Assembly (NCBI GenBank): GCA_026418155.1
Contig: JAOABV010000009.1
Location: forward strand, 1 to 44,833
Length of the DNA stretch: 44,833 nt
Direction of reading: 5' to 3'
Origin: a candidate division WOR-3 bacterium
GTDB taxonomy: Bacteria; Hydrothermota; Tepidihabitantia; Tepidihabitantales; CAIPLT01
The notes beneath the pieces were generated by a model, which searched no databases, was not told the origin of the DNA, and saw only the letters and a list, made by a program, of their open reading frames with translations. Shown here one piece after another: positions 42,717 through 44,833 of the stretch (position 1 is its first letter; every line of letters begins with the position of its first letter). Both the position numbers and the translations under genes were made by a program.

Positions 42717-43316
42717 TTAATTTTTATTCCGTTTATGCTGAGTGTTAAGATAATTAAGATGTTTTATTAATTTAGATACCGGTAATCCTACAACATTGAG
42801 ATAACAACCTTCGATTCTTTCAACAAAAAGCCGGGCTTTGCCTTGGATTCCATAAGCTCCGGCTTTATCATAAGGTTCTTTGGTCTTAAGATAATTTTCG
42901 ATTTCAATTTCAGTTAACTTACGGAATTTTACTTTGGTCCGTTCAAAATCAATTATAATAGTATTATCAGGTTTGCTTAAAAGACAAAGACCTGAGATAA
43001 CATGATGGGTTCTGCCACTTAAAAGATTTAACATTCTTCTGGCATCTTTTCGATTTTTAGGTTTGCCTAAAATTTTTTTGTTAATCGTAACGATTGTATC
43101 AACACCAATAATGATTCCTCGATGCACTTTATTTTCAACTGCATTAACTTTCTGATGGGCAATTTTGATTGCATAAAGTTGAGGATTTTTCTCTGAAATG
43201 CATTCAGAAATCTTGGGAATCAGAATCTTAAATTTTATGCCTAATTGTTTTAACAGGTTTTGACGGCGGGGGGATTTTGAGGCGAGATAAATCGGATAGT
43301 TGTTTAATTGTGTCAT
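42717..43316 (-). CDS. maf: Maf-family nucleoside triphosphate pyrophosphatase
   Basis: Hydrolyses non-canonical or modified NTPs (dTTP, UTP, m7GTP depending on subgroup). About 199 aa from the ATG at 43316, which gives the standard start YPIYLASKSPRRQNLL. Motifs: ASKSPRR, GVDTIV (catalytic D), LSGRTHHVISG, and YDKAGAYGIQG. A TTG at 43361 would add 15 residues and is less likely. Subgroup specificity cannot be read with confidence. Confidence 0.92.
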   Translation of the reverse strand: MTQLNNYPIYLASKSPRRQNLLKQLGIKFKILIPKISECISEKNPQLYAIKIAHQKVNAVENKVHRGIIIGVDTIVTINKKILGKPKNRKDARRMLNLLSGRTHHVISGLCLLSKPDNTIIIDFERTKVKFRKLTEIEIENYLKTKEPYDKAGAYGIQGKARLFVERIEGCYLNVVGLPVSKLIKHLNYLNTQHKRNKN

Positions 43317-43329
43317 ATTTTGATAATTA

Positions 43330-43482
43330 TTAGATATATTTTTGGTGCCAGACTCTTTCAATAACTCGTTGCTTAAATTTTTCTAACATTTCTGCATTTA
43401 ATCCTTGGATTGCCATTTTTTCATAACTTCGGCTGAAAATTGTTTTAATAATAAAGCATTTTGGAAATAATATTTCTTTAAC
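43330..43482 (-). pseudogene. Possible gene remnant upstream of maf
   Basis: A 51-codon open stretch without an early start codon reads FSRSYEKMAIQGL, NAEMLEKFKQRVIERV and WHQKYI, then stops 14 nt before the maf ATG. Composition looks coding. The ATG at 43416 would leave only 28 residues. Probably the 3' end of a lost operon partner; family not recognised. Confidence 0.35.
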
Positions 43483-43699
43483 AACTTAAAACACTTACGG
43501 CAAAGTCGTTATAAATATATACAGAATACATTCAACATTAAGTTCTGTGAGGAGTTTGTGATGTCAGTCTCTATGGTCTCAATCGCCGTGCGAAATATTA
43601 AATAACCGGTTGTCATTTTTTTGTTTTTCGGATTAAAGTGTTTTTTCTTCTCAGTATATTTGGTCTTACAAATAATAATTTTGATTTTTGGAAATTATT

Positions 43700-44257
43700 T
43701 TATAGTTTAATCCTGTTTGATGATATTTTCTGGAAAACTTTTTTAAATTTATCACTATTAATGCTTAATAAGATTTCATTGGCACAATTAAGATATTTGG
43801 GCAATAGGTTATCCATAATACGATGATTATATAGCAAGATTTTGATTTATTTTCAATTTTTTGTTTTATTAAATCAAGGTCAAGTTTATCTGACTTTTGG
43901 CAATGTTTAATTCCATCCAGACATTTTGCCGAGATTCGGCCAAGTTTTTGGATTTTGTTGTATCAAATTTATGTTATTTTCTGATACATCTTGAAATAAC
44001 TGAGGAGGCTCTTGCTTAAAATAGATAGCAGACAAATCAGCAAGAAAGGATTGCCAGTATGAATGACAGGGAGTAAGATAGAGAAAAATTGTGTCTAAAG
44101 ATGGATTTTTAATTTTACTATTTTCTAAATACGAAATGTAGACTTTCTTCCACCCAAAGTCTTTTGCCAGTTCTTTTTGTCTCAAGCCAGCAGGCTTTTG
44201 GTGTTTTCTAAGAAGTTGTGCCATTTCTTTGTTAAAGATGAAAGTTTTATTAGTCAT
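43700..44257 (-). pseudogene. XRE-type helix-turn-helix regulator, frameshifted
   Basis: The first frame (43907-44257) gives a 116-aa product with an XRE HTH: LRQKELAKDFGWKKVYISYLENSKIKNPS. After a stop, two other frames continue with protein-like sequence in order: YNKIQKLGRISAKCLDGIK and LDLDLIKQKIENK (about 43850-43962), then ILLYNHRIMDNLLPKYL and SINSDKFKKVFQKISS (to 43700). Joined, they would make a regulator of about 180 aa. Two single-base indels, biological or from assembly, would explain it. The HTH part alone may still be made. Confidence 0.6.
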
Positions 44258-44270
44258 AAATGGTCATAGA

Positions 44271-44299
44271 AGTATAACTGCCATTTTAACAAAAATCAA
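44271..44299 (-). promoter_or_regulatory. Promoter of XRE-type regulator
   Basis: Minus strand: TTGATT (44299-44294), 17-bp spacer, TATACT (44276-44271), 13 nt to the ATG at 44257, a leader of only about 6 nt. Confidence 0.65.
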
Positions 44300-44369
44300 G
44301 GATAGTTTTTATATAATTATTGATTTATCTAGTATTATCTCAAGATCAGTTTAACAAGGGAAAGAGAAT

Positions 44370-44672
44370 ATTGACAATGTTTTTGAAAAGACTGGTAGAT
44401 TAAAGATAAATATATTCTTTGCCGAAATATTGTTAATGTTTTGGGAGGGAAAATTCTGGTAAACTAAAGATAAGTATATTCTTTTACTGAGATATTGGCA
44501 ATGTTTGTGAAAATTCTGATAAACTAAAGATAAGCATATTACTTTACCAAGATATTGGCAATGTTTGGAGAAATTCTGATAAACTAAAGATAAAATATTC
44601 TTTTACCAAGATATTGGCAATGTTTGGAGAAATCATAGTAAATTAAAGAAAAGATAAACATATTCTTTCCTG
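44370..44672 (+). repeat. 60-bp minisatellite, about five copies
   Basis: Tandem units start near 44400, 44460, 44520, 44580 and 44639 (last partial), with a half unit at 44370. Each has TAAACTAAAGATAA, a TATTCTTT block and GATATTGGCAATGTTT. The middle copies are the most alike; outer copies have diverged. The unit is fully conserved along its length, with no unique spacers, so it is not a CRISPR array. Confidence 0.9.
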
Positions 44673-44786
44673 CTTTTTAATGTTCTGGCTTTATGTTTAT
44701 GTTAATAGACAGTCCTTGTAATCAAATCAATTATACTTTTCCTCTAACCACCGGCTTAACTGACATCCTCGGTTACCTAATAGGTA

Positions 44787-44833
44787 AGCCGGTCGGCAAG
44801 CCAGGAGGCAAGCCGGGGGGCATACCCCTCGGC
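44787..44833. repeat. GC-rich palindrome, copy 2 (cut by window end)
   Basis: Matches 19008-19054 with about four differences in 47 nt, including the hairpin GCCGGGGGG, loop CATA, CCCCTCGGC. One stem position changes A to G, giving a G-T pair. The right arm lies beyond the window. Confidence 0.82.

Noticed and set aside
43330-43361. TTG start or CTGGCA/16/TAATTA leaderless promoter for maf
   Set aside because: Both boxes are poor and the TTG would add unconserved residues; the ATG at 43316 gives the standard family start.
43700-43816. Separate small gene MDNLLPKYL... with its own promoter
   Set aside because: The apparent -35/-10 upstream has poor spacing, and the frame reads back through the ATG as protein-like sequence (ILLYNHRI), so it fits better as the third piece of the broken XRE gene.
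44370-44672. CRISPR array
   Set aside because: The whole 60-bp unit is repeated; there are no unique spacers and no cas genes nearby.

Overview
The window is AT-rich and gene-dense. It looks like a chromosomal piece of a Gram-negative, mostly uncultivated bacterium. The protein styles fit candidate phylum WOR-3 (Stahlbacteria) or a relative: a secreted protein with a Por/T9SS-like C-terminal domain, choice-of-anchor and Kelch-like modules, large HEAT-repeat proteins, and an archaeal/eukaryotic-type prolyl-tRNA synthetase with a C-terminal zinc domain. The phylum is my inference from these styles, not a computed placement.

Layout, left to right. Plus strand: purN, a Gfo/Idh/MocA oxidoreductase and lnt, with a triplicated gene junction between the last two. 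Minus strand, 3.8-10.0 kb: a four-gene set reading DUF4175-like membrane coiled-coil protein, TPR protein, hypD, hypE; then the 1351-residue secreted Kelch-like protein (to 14.2 kb). Plus strand, 14.7-18.9 kb: PPC/DUF296 protein, uvrB, two half-size GATE-domain membrane proteins and an orphan small gene. The 18.9-20.8 kb stretch is accessory: a GC-rich cruciform repeat, a lipoprotein and a deleted hicBA toxin-antitoxin locus. Minus strand, 20.8-29.0 kb: a QueG-like iron-sulfur protein, mnmG, and an operon of metallophosphatase-CBM9, GND-Y/HEAT protein and a small membrane protein. Plus strand, 29.6-33.9 kb: tRNA m1A methyltransferase, the B12/siderophore-type ABC importer (btuF, btuC, btuD) and an isoprenylcysteine-methyltransferase-like protein. 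Minus strand: hutU and initiator tRNA. Plus strand, 36.1-42.6 kb: rho, rpmE, prfB (with a programmed frameshift), proS and a HEAT-repeat protein. Minus strand at the end: maf and a frameshifted XRE-type regulator, followed by a 60-bp minisatellite and a second copy of the GC-rich repeat cut by the window edge.

The most unusual signal is promoter geometry. Six protein genes that open transcription units (10022-, 14176-, mnmG, metallophosphatase, trmI-like, proS) have a good -35/-10 pair whose -10 box ends only 6-8 nt before the ATG, and no Shine-Dalgarno sequence. These mRNAs should be leaderless. The initiator tRNA has the same spacing, so its primary transcript should begin at or next to its first base. 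Several genes inside operons or with long leaders (14692, 18481, 24137, rho, rpmE, the lipoprotein, hicB) carry clear Shine-Dalgarno sequences, so two initiation modes seem to coexist.

The window also records small-scale genome decay: a 5' duplicate of the ABC ATPase gene, a 50-bp piece of a DUF4175-gene paralogue far from the intact gene, a fused and deleted hicBA, and an XRE gene broken by two frameshifts.
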